Part shown: positions 25,903 through 35,614 of the stretch, piece after piece
Position numbering within the stretch: position 1 is the stretch's first letter
Layout of the letters: each line of letters opens with the position of its first letter
Source of the DNA: Streptomyces chumphonensis
Lineage (GTDB): Bacteria > Actinomycetota > Actinomycetes > Streptomycetales > Streptomycetaceae
Assembly: GCF_014779715.1 (NCBI RefSeq)
Contig: NZ_JACXYU010000002.1
Span: forward strand, 124,001-188,000
Direction: 5' to 3'
Length of the DNA stretch: 64,000 nucleotides
Notes under the pieces: model-generated
The model's input: only the letters and a program-made list of their open reading frames with translations
The model's database searches: none
What the model was told of the DNA's origin: nothing
Made by a program: the position numbers and the translations under genes

Positions 25903-27939
25903 TCAGGCCTCCGGGGCGGTGGGGCCTTCGTGGGCCTGGAGCGTCCCTCCGGGGAGACGGTCGTCGCCCCAGCTGCGCTCGATGTAGCCGATGATCCGGG
26001 CGACGTCCTCGGCGGGCACCCGCTCCGGTTCGCCGCGCTCGAGCGGGTCGGTGTGGAAGATGTAGAGGCGCGAGGCGAACTGGTCGAACGGCAGGGACGC
26101 CTCGCCGAACCGCTCGCCGTTGCCGGCGGTGGAGACGACGACGCCGTCGCCCCAGTCCTGGCCGCTGTCGTTGTTCGGGTTGAAGAAGTACACCCGCATG
26201 ACGTCCTGCGGGTCGGGCGCGACCCGCAGGATCGAGATCGCGTGCCAGCCGACGTACCGGGCCGCGCTGTCGGTGACGGCGACGCCGGCCGGCTGGGGGT
26301 GGATCAGCGGCTGCTCGCCGTTGTAGAACGGGTGGTAGCTGGCGTGGAACTGCCGCAGGAACTCGTCGAGGTCCACCAGGTTGCCGGTCGCGACGTCGAC
26401 GTTGATGTGGAACTCGCGGGCCGCCCACCAGCCGTGGAACTCGGGGTTGACCCACCGGTGCGGGTCCCCGGGGCGGGTGGCGCAGCGCCGCCCCATCTCG
26501 GCGTAGATGCGGTCCAGGTGGGGCACCACGAGGAGCGAGACGGGGTCCAGGTCCATCGGGAGCGTGCTCGCGACTCCGGCCCCGCTGTCCTTCGACGAGA
26601 TCGGCAGGCCCTCGAAGTGCATGCGGACCTCGTCGTCGCGGGCCGCCCAGACGACCATCTGCAGCAGGTAGTCCGGGTCGTTGTACGACCACATCGACAG
26701 GGCCCGGGCCGACTGGCAGGTCGGGTTGTCGCCCTGGCCGACGCCGAGCGGCTGTCCCAGCATCGAGAGCACGCCCGCGACCAGCCGTGCCTGCGGCCCG
26801 GGCTCGGCGCCGAAGACCGTCGTCAGCCGCTCCCGCGCCACCGGGGAGAGCTCGAGGGCCAGCTGGCGCCACAGGGAGGGCACCACCGGCGGCTCGTACA
26901 GGATGCCCCGGTCGAGCAGCAGCGCGAGCCCGTAGACACTCTGCGCGGTCTGCGGGTGGATGGCCACCTCGATCAGCCGGTGCACCAGTTGGCTGTAGCG
27001 CAGCAGGCAGTTCCGCCCGGTATCGGACAGCCCGAGGGCCTCGGCCAGGAGGTAGTCGCTCTCGCGCAGGAGGTACCGGAGCAGTTCGGCGTGGTACGGC
27101 GACACCAGGCCGGTGTCGTGCATCGCCCGGGCGAACCCGGTGGCCTCGTACTGGAGGCCGCCGGTGTCCATCGCCTCCAGTCGGGAGCGGAAGACGTCGA
27201 TACCGGGATCCTCCCGGCACGCCTCGGTGGTCCCGAACAGACTCGTGATGAGCCGGTCTATGCCCTGCCCGGAGGAGGCGCCCAGGGCGATCTCCGGGTC
27301 GTCGCGGTAGACCGCGATCCGGGTGATCAGCGACTGGGCCGCCTCGACCTGGATCGGACGCTGGCGCAGGATCCGCCAGATCTCGTCGACCAGGTCGTCC
27401 AGAACGCTGTCGTAGCCGATCTCCTCGGCGAGATGGCGGAACAGTTCCCGGACGAGCCGTGCCGTGCGGCCACGCTGGACGCGCTCCGCCTCACCGGGCG
27501 TGGTGAACAGCAGTTCCACGTTCTTGGCCAGCACCTGGGAGAGGAACTGCCGGGCGTCCTCGGCGGGGAAGGTGGGGTGGGTGAAGTCACCGCGGGCGAT
27601 GGCGAGCATCCGCAGCTCGCTCGCGGCCTCCATGACGACGGTGTCGGCGTCGCCGCTGTGCAGCCCCGCGCCGACCAGCGAGGGGATGAGGATCTCCGGC
27701 GACGCCCAGTCCGTCCCCAGGAAGAGCCCGGCCTCCTCGAGAGCCCGGGCCCTGGCCTGGACCGCTGCCGCGCCGCCCGGCTGCAGGAGCACCCGGCGCA
27801 GTGCTTCCAGGAGCCGCCGCAGCTTGGTGTGCTTGCCGAACTCGCGGGTTTCGGCCATGGCCAGGATGGCGTCGTCGAGTGAGGTCACGCGCTTGTCCAG
27901 CGTCGTGGCCTCGCCGTGGACGTCGGCGGTCGGTTTCAC
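25903..27939 (-). CDS. Unrecognised 678-aa protein with candidate papain-like Cys-His-Asn triad
   Basis: 678 residues from GTG 27939 with GAGGAAG upstream. Residues 1-400 are mainly helical without a motif I know. Residues 400-630 look like a papain/transglutaminase-type core: C408 in NPTCQSARALSMWSY at a helix start, H566 in YVGWHAISILRV on a strand, and N587 in YFFNPNNDSGQDWGDG on the next strand, the usual Cys-His-Asn/Asp order. Also notable is WVNPEFHGWWAAREFHINVD. No signal peptide or membrane segment. It is second in an operon, 40 bp after an ATP-grasp ligase gene, suggesting one makes and the other cleaves or transfers a peptide or amide bond. Function not assigned. Confidence 0.7.
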   Translation of the reverse strand: MKPTADVHGEATTLDKRVTSLDDAILAMAETREFGKHTKLRRLLEALRRVLLQPGGAAAVQARARALEEAGLFLGTDWASPEILIPSLVGAGLHSGDADTVVMEAASELRMLAIARGDFTHPTFPAEDARQFLSQVLAKNVELLFTTPGEAERVQRGRTARLVRELFRHLAEEIGYDSVLDDLVDEIWRILRQRPIQVEAAQSLITRIAVYRDDPEIALGASSGQGIDRLITSLFGTTEACREDPGIDVFRSRLEAMDTGGLQYEATGFARAMHDTGLVSPYHAELLRYLLRESDYLLAEALGLSDTGRNCLLRYSQLVHRLIEVAIHPQTAQSVYGLALLLDRGILYEPPVVPSLWRQLALELSPVARERLTTVFGAEPGPQARLVAGVLSMLGQPLGVGQGDNPTCQSARALSMWSYNDPDYLLQMVVWAARDDEVRMHFEGLPISSKDSGAGVASTLPMDLDPVSLLVVPHLDRIYAEMGRRCATRPGDPHRWVNPEFHGWWAAREFHINVDVATGNLVDLDEFLRQFHASYHPFYNGEQPLIHPQPAGVAVTDSAARYVGWHAISILRVAPDPQDVMRVYFFNPNNDSGQDWGDGVVVSTAGNGERFGEASLPFDQFASRLYIFHTDPLERGEPERVPAEDVARIIGYIERSWGDDRLPGGTLQAHEGPTAPEA

Positions 27940-27979
27940 AGGTCTTCCTCGGGTAGTTCGCCCACGTCCGCCGTGTCGG

Positions 27980-29221
27980 TCAGACGTAGAAGTCGAGCTC
28001 TTCCTGCTTCTTCAGCAGGTCCCGCATCCGGTACGGGTCCTCACCGAAGAAGTACACCAGGCCCCAGTGGGTGCCGAACGCGGTCCTCTTGGTGACCGTC
28101 TCCTCCAGCGGAGTCGAGAGGTCGTGTGACTCGTAGTAGTCGTCGTCCTCGGTCTCCTCCGGGATCTCCAGCTCGCTGACGACGCGGCGGCGCGGGTAGA
28201 CGCCGAAGCAGCCGGCGACCCCGGAGGCGTCGACGACCTCGCGCGGGAAGAACGCGTCGATCTCCTCCTCGGTCGTCTTCGGGTCGAAGGCCAGCACCAG
28301 CGCATGGTAGGCGTTGAACCCGTAGGCCCGTTCCAGCAGCTCGAACACCTTGAAGCCGGGCGGCCGGTAGGCGACCTCGCCGAAGTACATCTCGCCGTCA
28401 CTGGTGACGAAGTACTCCGGGTGCACGAAGCCGAACTCGATGTCGAACGTCTTGATGAGCTTCTCGATCTGGGCGGTGATCTGCGGGCGGTACCGCTCCA
28501 GTTCCGGTGTGGCCGGCACGAAGACCGAGTAGCCCAGCGTCACGTATTCGGAGATGTTGAGGAACTTGATCTTGCCGTTGTGCACCCACGCCTCGACCGC
28601 GAACTCCCAACCGTCGAGGTGGGACTCCATGAGGATCGGGAACTCCTCGTCCGGAATCGTGTCGACCTCGTCGGGGGTGCGGATGACGCGGTGCCCGAGG
28701 CATCCCGCCTTGTCGAAGGCCTTGAGGTGGATCGGGTCGTTCGGGTCGCCGTCGAGCTTGAGCAGGGTCTGGTTCACACGCTTGAGGAAGCGGGTGACGT
28801 CGTCCCGGTCGTGGGCCTCCTCGAAGATTCCGACCCGGATGCCGCCGAGCTGCGCGCGGCGCTTCATCAGCGCCTTGTCTCGGAGCAGCATGGCCTGACC
28901 GTACAGACGCGGGTTGTCCAGCAGGACGGAGTTGATCGCCCCCGCCCATTCGACCGTTTCCTCGAAGAGCGGGATCGCGACGTCGACCCCCTCGCTCTGC
29001 AGGGTTTCGGCGATCTCCATGGAGCGGTCGTTGAGGCGCTCGAAGTTCCACGGCACGTAGGGGATGTCGTGTTCGACGCAGTACTCCTCGGCCCACTCCG
29101 GCGCGACGACGACGTAGCGCCGGTCGAACCGGTCCAGGGCCTCCACCGCGTTGAGACTCCAGCCCAGCAGCGCTACGTAGCCCTTGTCGGGGTTCCTGAT
29201 GGTCGGCTCCCGCTGTGGCAT
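27980..29221 (-). CDS. ATP-grasp family carboxylate-amine ligase
   Basis: 413 residues from ATG 29221 with GAAGGAG upstream. N-terminal PreATP-grasp Rossmann part (YVALLGWSLNAVEALDRFDR), then ATP-grasp elements: ALMKRRAQLGG, LKAFDKAGCLGHRV, ILMESHLDGWEFAVEAWV and the metal-binding VHPEYFVTSDGEMYFGEVAYR followed by PPGFKVFELL. The family activates a carboxylate as acyl-phosphate and joins it to an amine. An acidic stretch EIPEETEDDDYYESHDL near 365 is unusual. First gene of a two-gene operon with the candidate cysteine hydrolase or transferase. Substrates unknown. Confidence 0.87.
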   Translation of the reverse strand: MPQREPTIRNPDKGYVALLGWSLNAVEALDRFDRRYVVVAPEWAEEYCVEHDIPYVPWNFERLNDRSMEIAETLQSEGVDVAIPLFEETVEWAGAINSVLLDNPRLYGQAMLLRDKALMKRRAQLGGIRVGIFEEAHDRDDVTRFLKRVNQTLLKLDGDPNDPIHLKAFDKAGCLGHRVIRTPDEVDTIPDEEFPILMESHLDGWEFAVEAWVHNGKIKFLNISEYVTLGYSVFVPATPELERYRPQITAQIEKLIKTFDIEFGFVHPEYFVTSDGEMYFGEVAYRPPGFKVFELLERAYGFNAYHALVLAFDPKTTEEEIDAFFPREVVDASGVAGCFGVYPRRRVVSELEIPEETEDDDYYESHDLSTPLEETVTKRTAFGTHWGLVYFFGEDPYRMRDLLKKQEELDFYV

Positions 29222-29382
29222 AGACCGTTTCTCCTTCGGCGTGTGCGCTCAATCGACGGCGTGAAATGCAGCGCCTACCCGGCAAGTTGCCACACAAACA
29301 CCGCACTTCGGCCTGCTCAGGGCGCGTGCACGACGCGGGCCGGCCTCCGCGACGCGCCGGGCCGCCGGCGCGAGCGCGGGAG

Positions 29383-29658
29383 TCATGCCGACGCGGCCCG
29401 GTCGCCCTCTTCGACGTGGTCGGCGCAGGCGGCGGCCAGGTCGTCCAGGGACAGGTGCAGGGCGTGGGCGAGAGCCGCCACGGTGAAGAAGGCCGGGGTC
29501 GGCGCACGCCCGGTCTCGATCTTGCGGAGCGTCTCGGCCGAGACGCCGGCCGCCGCCGCCACCTCGACCATGCTGCGGTCGCCGCGGGCGGTGCGGAGCA
29601 GGGCGCCGAAGCGCTCTCCGCGCCGCCGCTCCTGCGGACTCAAAGGGACTCTGACCAT
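29383..29658 (-). CDS. XRE-family transcriptional regulator
   Basis: 91 residues from ATG 29658. HTH_3: RFGALLRTARGDRSMVEVAA, then AAGVSAETLRKIETGRAPTP, followed by FTVAALAHALHLSLDDLAAAC. It is divergent from map, with 62 bp between the starts, and a 22-bp near-perfect palindrome sits 8 bp upstream of its start. It therefore probably represses itself and map. Confidence 0.9.
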   Translation of the reverse strand: MVRVPLSPQERRRGERFGALLRTARGDRSMVEVAAAAGVSAETLRKIETGRAPTPAFFTVAALAHALHLSLDDLAAACADHVEEGDRAASA

Positions 29659-29665
29659 ACCCGTG

Positions 29666-29687
29666 ATACTAATACCGGTATAAGTAT
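29666..29687. promoter_or_regulatory. 22-bp operator-like palindrome between XRE gene and map
   Basis: Inverted repeat with 10 of 11 base pairs matched, centred on ATACCGGTAT (29672-29681) with outer half sites ATACT and AGTAT. It is strikingly AT-rich for this genome and overlaps a TATAAG hexamer that could be the -10 box of map. It is the natural binding site for the adjacent XRE dimer. Confidence 0.75.
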
Positions 29688-29720
29688 TGGGGCACATCGC
29701 GGCGCAAGGAGACACGACCC

Positions 29721-30488
29721 ATGGTGGAGATCAAGACCGACACGGCCCTGGAGGCCATGCGGGAAGCCGGGCGCGTCGTCGCGCACGCGCTCGCGGCGGC
29801 CCGGGCCGCCGCGTCCGTCGGGGTTCGTCTGCGCGATCTGGACGAGGCGGCCCGCGGCGTCCTGTCACAGGCTCGCGCGCACTCCCCCTTCCTGGGCTAC
29901 CGACCCGCCTTCGCGCCCTCGCCCTTCCCCGCCGTGCTCTGCGCCTCCGTGAACGACGCGGTCGCCCACGGCATACCCGGCGACTACCGACTGCGCGACG
30001 GTGACCTGGTCAGCCTCGACTGCGGGGCCCGGCTCGACGGCTGGACCGGGGACGCGGCGATCAGCTTCACCGTCGGCACGCCGCGCCCGGCCGACCTCGC
30101 GCTGATCGCCACCACCCAGCAGGCCCTGGACGCCGGGATCGCCGCCGCCACCGTCGGCCGTCGGGTCGGCGACATCTCCCACGCCATCAGCACGGTGGCC
30201 GGTGGGGCCCGGTGCGGTATGCCGACCGACTTCGGCGGTCACGGCATCGGCCGCAGCATGCACGAGGAGCCCCACGTCCCCAACCACGGACGGGCCGGTC
30301 GGGGCTTCCGCCTGCGCCACGGCGTCACCCTCGCCATCGAGCCCATGCTCATGGCCGGAGGACGCGACAGCTACCGCACCGACCCCGACGGATGGACACT
30401 GCGCACCGTCGACGGCAGCAGGGCCGCGCACGTCGAGCACACCGTGGCCGTCACCGAGGACGGTCCGCGCGTGCTCACCCTGCCCTGA
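29721..30488 (+). CDS. map: Type I methionine aminopeptidase
   Basis: 255 residues from ATG 29721 with AAGGAGA upstream. It removes the initiator Met from nascent proteins. Metal ligands are in place: VSLDCGARLDGWTGDAA (two Asp), FGGHGIGRSMHEEPHVPN (His), VTLAIEPML (Glu) and HVEHTVAVTEDG (Glu). Length is typical of the short bacterial form with no zinc-finger extension. Pairing with a divergent XRE regulator suggests an additional, conditionally expressed map rather than the ribosomal-operon copy. Confidence 0.93.
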   Translation: MVEIKTDTALEAMREAGRVVAHALAAARAAASVGVRLRDLDEAARGVLSQARAHSPFLGYRPAFAPSPFPAVLCASVNDAVAHGIPGDYRLRDGDLVSLDCGARLDGWTGDAAISFTVGTPRPADLALIATTQQALDAGIAAATVGRRVGDISHAISTVAGGARCGMPTDFGGHGIGRSMHEEPHVPNHGRAGRGFRLRHGVTLAIEPMLMAGGRDSYRTDPDGWTLRTVDGSRAAHVEHTVAVTEDGPRVLTLP

Positions 30489-31058
30489 CCTCGAACGCGG
30501 GACGCCCGGCGAGCCCGACCGGTCCGCCCCGGGCCGACGGTGGCCTCACCGTCAGGGGAGCGGGTCCGCCGAGGGCTGCCGGGCGTCGGCCCGGTCGGCG
30601 AGGCACCGCACCAGGGCCGCGGGGCCGCCGCGCCGGTGGGCGTCGCGGTGTCGGCGGCGGCGCCGCAGCGGGGCGCGACGCCGGGGAAGCGTGACCGCTC
30701 GACCATGGGCCGACCGGCGTGGCCACGGCCGCAGCCCCCGGTACGGGGAGGGCGGTCCGCGCATCCACGAGCAGGGACTTCCTCCTCCACGCCCATGACC
30801 CCGGCGCTCGGCGCCGGGGGCCGGTCACATCGGCCGGGTACCCCCGCGCCGCGCCTCGAACTCGGGGCCCATCGGGTGGCGGTCCGGACCGGTGTCCGCC
30901 TCGCCGCGCCGGGTGGACGCGCCCCCGCCCCCCTCCTCCCGCTCCGTGCGGCGTCCCGCAAACGCCCCACGGCCCCAGCCCCCATGGCCAGGTGAGGTCG
31001 TGTCAGCCCACCGGGGACCGGACGCTTCGGCTTGCTTGCCAGAGATCGACTCAGATGG
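30489..31058. other. Gene-free interval between map and the siderophore operon
   Basis: About 570 bp of very GC-rich sequence open in several frames on both strands, but with arginine/proline-rich shadow composition, no ribosome site and no motif I recognise. It ends in an abrupt drop in GC at about 31030, where the iron-regulated promoter begins. Confidence 0.5.
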
Positions 31059-31077
31059 TTAGGTTAGCCTTACCTTG
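31059..31077 (+). promoter_or_regulatory. Iron box (DmdR/IdeR operator) of the siderophore operon
   Basis: TTAGGTTAGCCTTACCTTG is a 19-bp match to the actinobacterial iron box (consensus TTAGGTTAGGCTAACCTAA). It is 21 bp before the dhbA start, where a bound iron-loaded DmdR repressor would block transcription of the whole operon. Confidence 0.9.
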
Positions 31078-31098
31078 CTTAGCGGGAGGAGAGAGCGC

Positions 31099-31881
31099 AT
31101 GCTGGCCCGGGATTCGGGGGTCGCGGGCTCGGTGGCGCTGGTCACCGGCGCGGCCCGAGGGATCGGCGCCGCCGTGGTGGACGCGCTGGTGCGCGAAGGC
31201 GCACGGGTGGCCGCCGTCGACGTCGACGAGGCGGGGCTGACCGAGCTGGCGGCCCGTTCGAAGGGGGCGGTCGTCCCCTTCACCGCCGACGTGTCGGACA
31301 CCGCGGCGGTCGCCGAGGTGGTCGACCGGACGGAGCGGGACGTCGGCCCGATCGGGACCGGCGTGTCCGTCGCGGGCGTCCTGCGCACCGCGCCCCTGGC
31401 GGAGACCACCGACGCGGACTGGGCGGAGACCTTCGCCGTCAACGCCACGGGCCCGTTCGTGGTGCTGCGGGAACTGACCCGCCGGATGGTGCCGCGCGGC
31501 CGCGGCTCGCTGGTGACCGTGGCGTCCAACGCCGCGGGCGTCCCCCGGGTGGGCATGGGCGCGTACGCGGCGTCCAAGGCCGCCGCCGTCATGCTCACGC
31601 GCTGCCTGGGGCTGGAGGTGGCCCGCCACGGCATCCGGTGCAACGTCGTCTCCCCCGGCTCGACGGACACCCCGATGCAGCGTCAGTTGTGGACCGGTGA
31701 CGACGACCGGGCCCGCGTCGTCGCGGGCAGCCCGGAGCAGTACCGCGTGGGCATCCCCCTGGGCCGGATCGCCGACCCCGCCGACATCGCCGACGCGGTG
31801 CTGTTCCTCGTCTCCGACCACGCCCGGCACATCACCATGCAGAACCTGTTCGTTGACGGCGGCGCGACCCTGCGCGCCTGA
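31099..31881 (+). CDS. dhbA: 2,3-dihydro-2,3-dihydroxybenzoate dehydrogenase
   Basis: 260 residues from ATG 31099 with GGGAGGA 8 nt upstream. Classical SDR: NAD-binding VTGAARGIGAAVV, a catalytic region with TVASNAAGVPRVGMGAYAAS (Ser and Tyr, with the following Lys), and C-terminal ITMQNLFVDGGATL typical of EntA/DhbA. It oxidises 2,3-dihydro-2,3-dihydroxybenzoate to 2,3-dihydroxybenzoate (DHB). First gene of the iron-regulated operon; 16 bp to dhbC. Confidence 0.95.
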   Translation: MLARDSGVAGSVALVTGAARGIGAAVVDALVREGARVAAVDVDEAGLTELAARSKGAVVPFTADVSDTAAVAEVVDRTERDVGPIGTGVSVAGVLRTAPLAETTDADWAETFAVNATGPFVVLRELTRRMVPRGRGSLVTVASNAAGVPRVGMGAYAASKAAAVMLTRCLGLEVARHGIRCNVVSPGSTDTPMQRQLWTGDDDRARVVAGSPEQYRVGIPLGRIADPADIADAVLFLVSDHARHITMQNLFVDGGATLRA

Positions 31882-31897
31882 GAAAGGAATCGCCGAC

Positions 31898-33094
31898 GTG
31901 TCCATATCCGCGCTGGTGCGGCCCAGACCCGTGCACCAGGCGGCCGACCTGCTGGCTGCCTACCTGCCCGGCTCGTTCTTCTTCTCCTCGGCACGAGGGG
32001 TGCTGCTCGCCGACGGCGTGCACGCCCACGTCCGGCCCGGTGACGGGTCGAAGGCCCTGGCCGCGGCCGAGGCGCTGGCCGCGGCCAGGGCGGCGGGGCT
32101 GCCGGACCCGGTGGTCGCCGGAGCGGTCGGGTTCCGGCCGGACGCGCCGTCCTCGCTGGTGGTGCCCTCCGTGGTGCGGCGCGCGGACGCCGCGTCGGAG
32201 GTCTCCGCCCCCGGCGCGGGGTCCGGAGCGGTGTGGACGGCCGTCCCGCGCCCCGAACCCGCGCGGTACGCCGACGCCGTGCGCCGCGCGCTGCGCCTGA
32301 TCGGCGACGGTGACCTGCGCAAGGTCGTCCTGGCACGGTGCCTGGAGCTGACCTCCGACGCGCCGGTGTGGGTCCCCGCGCTGCTGGCCCGGCTGGTGCG
32401 GGCGGATCCGGCCGCCTACGCCTTCGCCGTCGACGTCACGGCTCCCGGCGACCCCGCCCCGCGCGCCCTGGTCGGGGCCAGCCCGGAGCTGCTGGTCTCC
32501 CGTCGGGGGACGACCGTGGTGGCCAACCCGCTCGCGGGGTCCGCGCCGCGCTCCGGCGACGAGGCGGTCGACCGGGAGCGGATCGCGCGGTTGCGCGCGT
32601 CGGCCAAGGACCTCGGCGAACACGCCCACACGGCCGCTCAGGTGGCCGAGGTGCTGGGCCGGTTCTGTGTCGACCTGGAGGTGCCGGACCGGCCCGAGGT
32701 GATCGGCACGCCCACCATGTGGCACCTGTCCACCCGCATCACCGGGCGGTTGGCCGACCCCGGCGACCCCGCCTGCTCGGCGCTCGGGCTGGCCGAGGCG
32801 CTGCACCCGACCCCGGCCGTGTGCGGGGTGCCACAGGCCGGGGCGCTGGCGGCCATCGCGGCGCTGGAGCCGGAGGACCGCGGCTACTACGCCGGAATGG
32901 TCGGCTGGACCGGCCTCCACGGCGACGGCGAGTGGGCGGTGACCATCCGCAGCGCCGAGGTGTGCGCCCGGACGGTCCGGCTGTTCGCCGGCGCCGGCAT
33001 CGTCGAGGGCTCCGACCCGGCGGCGGAACTGGCGGAGACCGCGGCGAAGTTCGGGACGCTGCTGCGTGCCCTTGAGGTGGAGGAGGCCGCGTGA
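31898..33094 (+). CDS. dhbC: Isochorismate synthase
   Basis: 398 residues from GTG 31898 with AAAGGAAT upstream. Chorismate-binding fold: [65 protein letters not shown] and [19 protein letters not shown]. These are the EntC/DhbC motifs, and the enzyme diverts chorismate to isochorismate. It overlaps dhbE by 4 nt. A DAHP synthase gene later in the same operon would raise chorismate supply. Confidence 0.95.
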   Translation: MSISALVRPRPVHQAADLLAAYLPGSFFFSSARGVLLADGVHAHVRPGDGSKALAAAEALAAARAAGLPDPVVAGAVGFRPDAPSSLVVPSVVRRADAASEVSAPGAGSGAVWTAVPRPEPARYADAVRRALRLIGDGDLRKVVLARCLELTSDAPVWVPALLARLVRADPAAYAFAVDVTAPGDPAPRALVGASPELLVSRRGTTVVANPLAGSAPRSGDEAVDRERIARLRASAKDLGEHAHTAAQVAEVLGRFCVDLEVPDRPEVIGTPTMWHLSTRITGRLADPGDPACSALGLAEALHPTPAVCGVPQAGALAAIAALEPEDRGYYAGMVGWTGLHGDGEWAVTIRSAEVCARTVRLFAGAGIVEGSDPAAELAETAAKFGTLLRALEVEEAA

Positions 33095-34704
33095 GCGGGA
33101 ACCACGATCACATACCGTGGCCGCCGGACGTCGCCGCGCGCTACCGGGCGGCGGGCCACTGGCGCGGGCAGAGCTTCGGGGCGGCGCTGACGTCGCTGGC
33201 CCACCGGTACGCCGAGCGCACCGCCGTCGTCGGCGGAGGGCGGCGCTGGAGCTTCACCGAACTCGACGCACGCGCCCACCGGATCGCGGCGGGCCTGGTG
33301 GAGGCCGGCCTCGCGCCCGGTGAGCGCGTCGTCCTCCAACTGCCCAACATCCCCGAGTTCCTGCCGGTCGTGTTCGGCCTGTGGCGGGCGGGCGTGCTGC
33401 CGGTGTTCGCCCTGCCCGCGCACCGGCACAGCGAGCTGCGGCACTTCGCCGCGCACAGCGGGGCGGCCGCCGTCCTCACCGTCGGCGTACACGAGCGGCA
33501 CGACCACGCCGCCACCGCCCGTGCCGTCGCGGCCGAGGTGGACTCCGTACGGCAGGTGCTGGTGGTCGGCTCCGCCGAGTTCACCGACCTGGCGGCCACG
33601 GCTCCGCGCGAGCTGCCCGACCCCGACCCGGAGGGAGTGGCGTTCCTGCAGCTCTCCGGGGGGAGCACCGGGCTGCCGAAGCTGATCCCGCGTACCCATG
33701 ACGACTACCTCTACAGCGTGCGCGAGAGCGCCCGGATCTGCGCACTGCGTCCGGACAGCGTCTACCTGGCGGCCCTCCCGGTGGCGCACAACTACCCGTT
33801 GAGCTCGCCGGGGGTGCTCGGTGCCCTGCACGCCGGGGCGACGACGGTCATGGCCCCCCGGCCGGACGCGGACACCGCCTTCCGGCTCATCGAGGAGGAA
33901 CGCGTCACGATCACCGGGGTGGTCCCGCCGCTGGCCGCCGCGTGGGTGCAGGCGGCCGCCCGCACCGAGCGCGACCTATCCTCCCTGGAGGTGCTGCTGG
34001 TCGGCGGCGCCAAGTGCGGCCGCGAGCTGGCGGAACGGATCGGTCCGGCGCTCGGCTGCCGGCTTCAGCAGGTGTTCGGGATGGCGGAGGGCCTGGTGTG
34101 CTACACCCGGCCGGACGACGGCGAGGAGACCGTGCTCGGCACGCAGGGGCGCCCGCTCTCCCCCGACGACGAGATCCGCGTCGTCGACCCGGACACCGGC
34201 GCGGAGGTGGCGCCCGGGCGGACGGGAGCGCTGCTCACGCGCGGCCCGTACACGATCCGCGGCTACTTCCGGGCCGAGGAGCACAACGCCGCCGCCTTCA
34301 CCCCGGACGGCTTCTACCGCACGGGCGACCTGGTGCGCCGAACGCCCTCCGGCCACCTGGAGGTCGTCGGGCGGGCCAAGGAGCAGATCAACCGGGGCGG
34401 CGAGAAGGTCGCCGCCGAGGAGGTCGAGAACCACCTGATGGCCCACCCGGGCGTGCTCGACGCGGCCGTCGTGGCCGTCCCCGACCCCTACCTGGGGGAG
34501 CGGACCTGCGCCTACGTCGTCCCCACCGCCGAGGCGTCCCTCACCGGCCCGGAGCTGCGCACGTTCGTCCGGACGCGGGGGGTGGCCGCCTTCAAGGTGC
34601 CGGACCTCGTGCGCGTCGTGGAGCGGTTCCCGGTGACCGGCGTCGGCAAGACCAGCAAGCGCGAGCTGAGAGTGGCCCTGGCCGCGCTCGCGCGGGAGGA
34701 GTGA
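33091..34704 (+). CDS. dhbE: 2,3-dihydroxybenzoate-AMP ligase
   Basis: 537 residues from GTG 33091 with GGAGGA upstream. Stand-alone aryl-activating ANL enzyme: [19 protein letters not shown] (A3), [15 protein letters not shown] (aryl-pocket Asn as in DhbE/EntE), [24 protein letters not shown] and [15 protein letters not shown], ending in [11 protein letters not shown]. It adenylates DHB and loads it on the aryl carrier protein encoded two genes downstream. Overlaps both neighbours. Confidence 0.95.
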   Translation: MSGNHDHIPWPPDVAARYRAAGHWRGQSFGAALTSLAHRYAERTAVVGGGRRWSFTELDARAHRIAAGLVEAGLAPGERVVLQLPNIPEFLPVVFGLWRAGVLPVFALPAHRHSELRHFAAHSGAAAVLTVGVHERHDHAATARAVAAEVDSVRQVLVVGSAEFTDLAATAPRELPDPDPEGVAFLQLSGGSTGLPKLIPRTHDDYLYSVRESARICALRPDSVYLAALPVAHNYPLSSPGVLGALHAGATTVMAPRPDADTAFRLIEEERVTITGVVPPLAAAWVQAAARTERDLSSLEVLLVGGAKCGRELAERIGPALGCRLQQVFGMAEGLVCYTRPDDGEETVLGTQGRPLSPDDEIRVVDPDTGAEVAPGRTGALLTRGPYTIRGYFRAEEHNAAAFTPDGFYRTGDLVRRTPSGHLEVVGRAKEQINRGGEKVAAEEVENHLMAHPGVLDAAVVAVPDPYLGERTCAYVVPTAEASLTGPELRTFVRTRGVAAFKVPDLVRVVERFPVTGVGKTSKRELRVALAALAREE

Positions 34705-35378
34705 TGAGTGTGTCCCTGCCCGAGATCCGGCAGTACCCGCTGCCCACGGAGGGCGAACTGCCCACCGGGCGCGTCCGGTGGCGGCCCGATCCGTCGCGCG
34801 CCGCCCTGCTGGTCCACGACATGCAGCGCTACTTCCTGAGGCCGTACGCCGGCGCACCGGTGCCGGAGGTGACCGGGAACATCGGACGCCTCGCGGAGCA
34901 CGCGCGACGGGCGGGGGTGCCGGTGTTCTACACCGCGCAGCCGGGCCGGCAGGACCCGAAGGAGCGGGGGCTGCTGACCGAGTTCTGGGGCGAGGGGATC
35001 GGCACGGTGATCGACTCCGACCCGCAGGCCGCCGAGATCGTGCCCGCCCTCGCCCCGGCCGCGTCCGACACCGTGCTGGTGAAGTGGCGTTACAGCGCCT
35101 TCCAGCGCAGCCCGCTCGCCGAGCGGCTCGCCGCGCTGGGCCGTGACCAGCTGCTGATCACCGGCGTGTACGCGCACATCGGCTGCCAGGCCACCGCCGT
35201 CGAGGCGTTCATGCGCGACGTGCAGCCGTTCCTGGTGGCCGACGCGGTGGCCGACTTCTCCCGTGCCCACCACGACCAGACCTGCGTCTACGTCGCGCAG
35301 CGCTGCGGCGTCGTGACCACCACCGCCGACACGCTGAGCGCGCTGGGCGCCCCGACCCCCGCAGGAGCAACCCGATGA
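34704..35378 (+). CDS. dhbB: Isochorismatase (stand-alone, without carrier domain)
   Basis: 224 residues from ATG 34704. Isochorismatase-fold catalytic features are present: [11 protein letters not shown] (Asp), [14 protein letters not shown] (Lys) and [14 protein letters not shown], plus [11 protein letters not shown]. It hydrolyses isochorismate to 2,3-dihydro-2,3-dihydroxybenzoate and pyruvate. Bacillus DhbB and E. coli EntB carry a C-terminal aryl carrier domain; this protein ends before it and the carrier is a separate gene overlapping its stop by 4 nt. Confidence 0.95.
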   Translation: MSVSLPEIRQYPLPTEGELPTGRVRWRPDPSRAALLVHDMQRYFLRPYAGAPVPEVTGNIGRLAEHARRAGVPVFYTAQPGRQDPKERGLLTEFWGEGIGTVIDSDPQAAEIVPALAPAASDTVLVKWRYSAFQRSPLAERLAALGRDQLLITGVYAHIGCQATAVEAFMRDVQPFLVADAVADFSRAHHDQTCVYVAQRCGVVTTTADTLSALGAPTPAGATR

Positions 35379-35614
35379 ACACGTCCCTGTCGCCCGAGCG
35401 GGTCCGCGCCGACGTCGCGGAGCTGCTGGGTTGTGCCCCGGCCGACCTGTCCCCCGAGGAGAACCTGTTCGACCGCGGCCTGGACTCGGTGCGGATGATG
35501 ACGCTCGTCGAGCGCTGGCGCGCGGCGGGAGCGACGACGCTGGAGTTCCCCGACCTGGCCGAGCGGCCCGTCCTGGCGCACTGGACCGGGCTCGTGACGG
35601 GAGGGACCGCGTGA
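35375..35614 (+). CDS. Free-standing aryl carrier protein
   Basis: 79 residues from ATG 35375. Four-helix carrier with NLFDRGLDSVRMMTLVERW; Ser38 in GLDSVR is the phosphopantetheine site, and the DSVR context is typical of aryl carriers in EntB, VibB or DhbB. It receives DHB from DhbE and presents it to the first condensation domain of the NRPS. Overlaps both neighbours by 4 nt. Confidence 0.93.
   Translation: MNTSLSPERVRADVAELLGCAPADLSPEENLFDRGLDSVRMMTLVERWRAAGATTLEFPDLAERPVLAHWTGLVTGGTA

Noticed and set aside
25810..27882. A 690-codon plus-strand frame opposite the 678-aa protein
   Set aside because: Composition is typical of a shadow frame, with no motif or ribosome site. The minus-strand frame has a good start, lies in an operon and shows structured motifs.
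30371..30985. Minus-strand frames in the gap between map and dhbA
   Set aside because: Arg/Pro-rich, overlap map, and show no recognisable domain; treated as non-coding.
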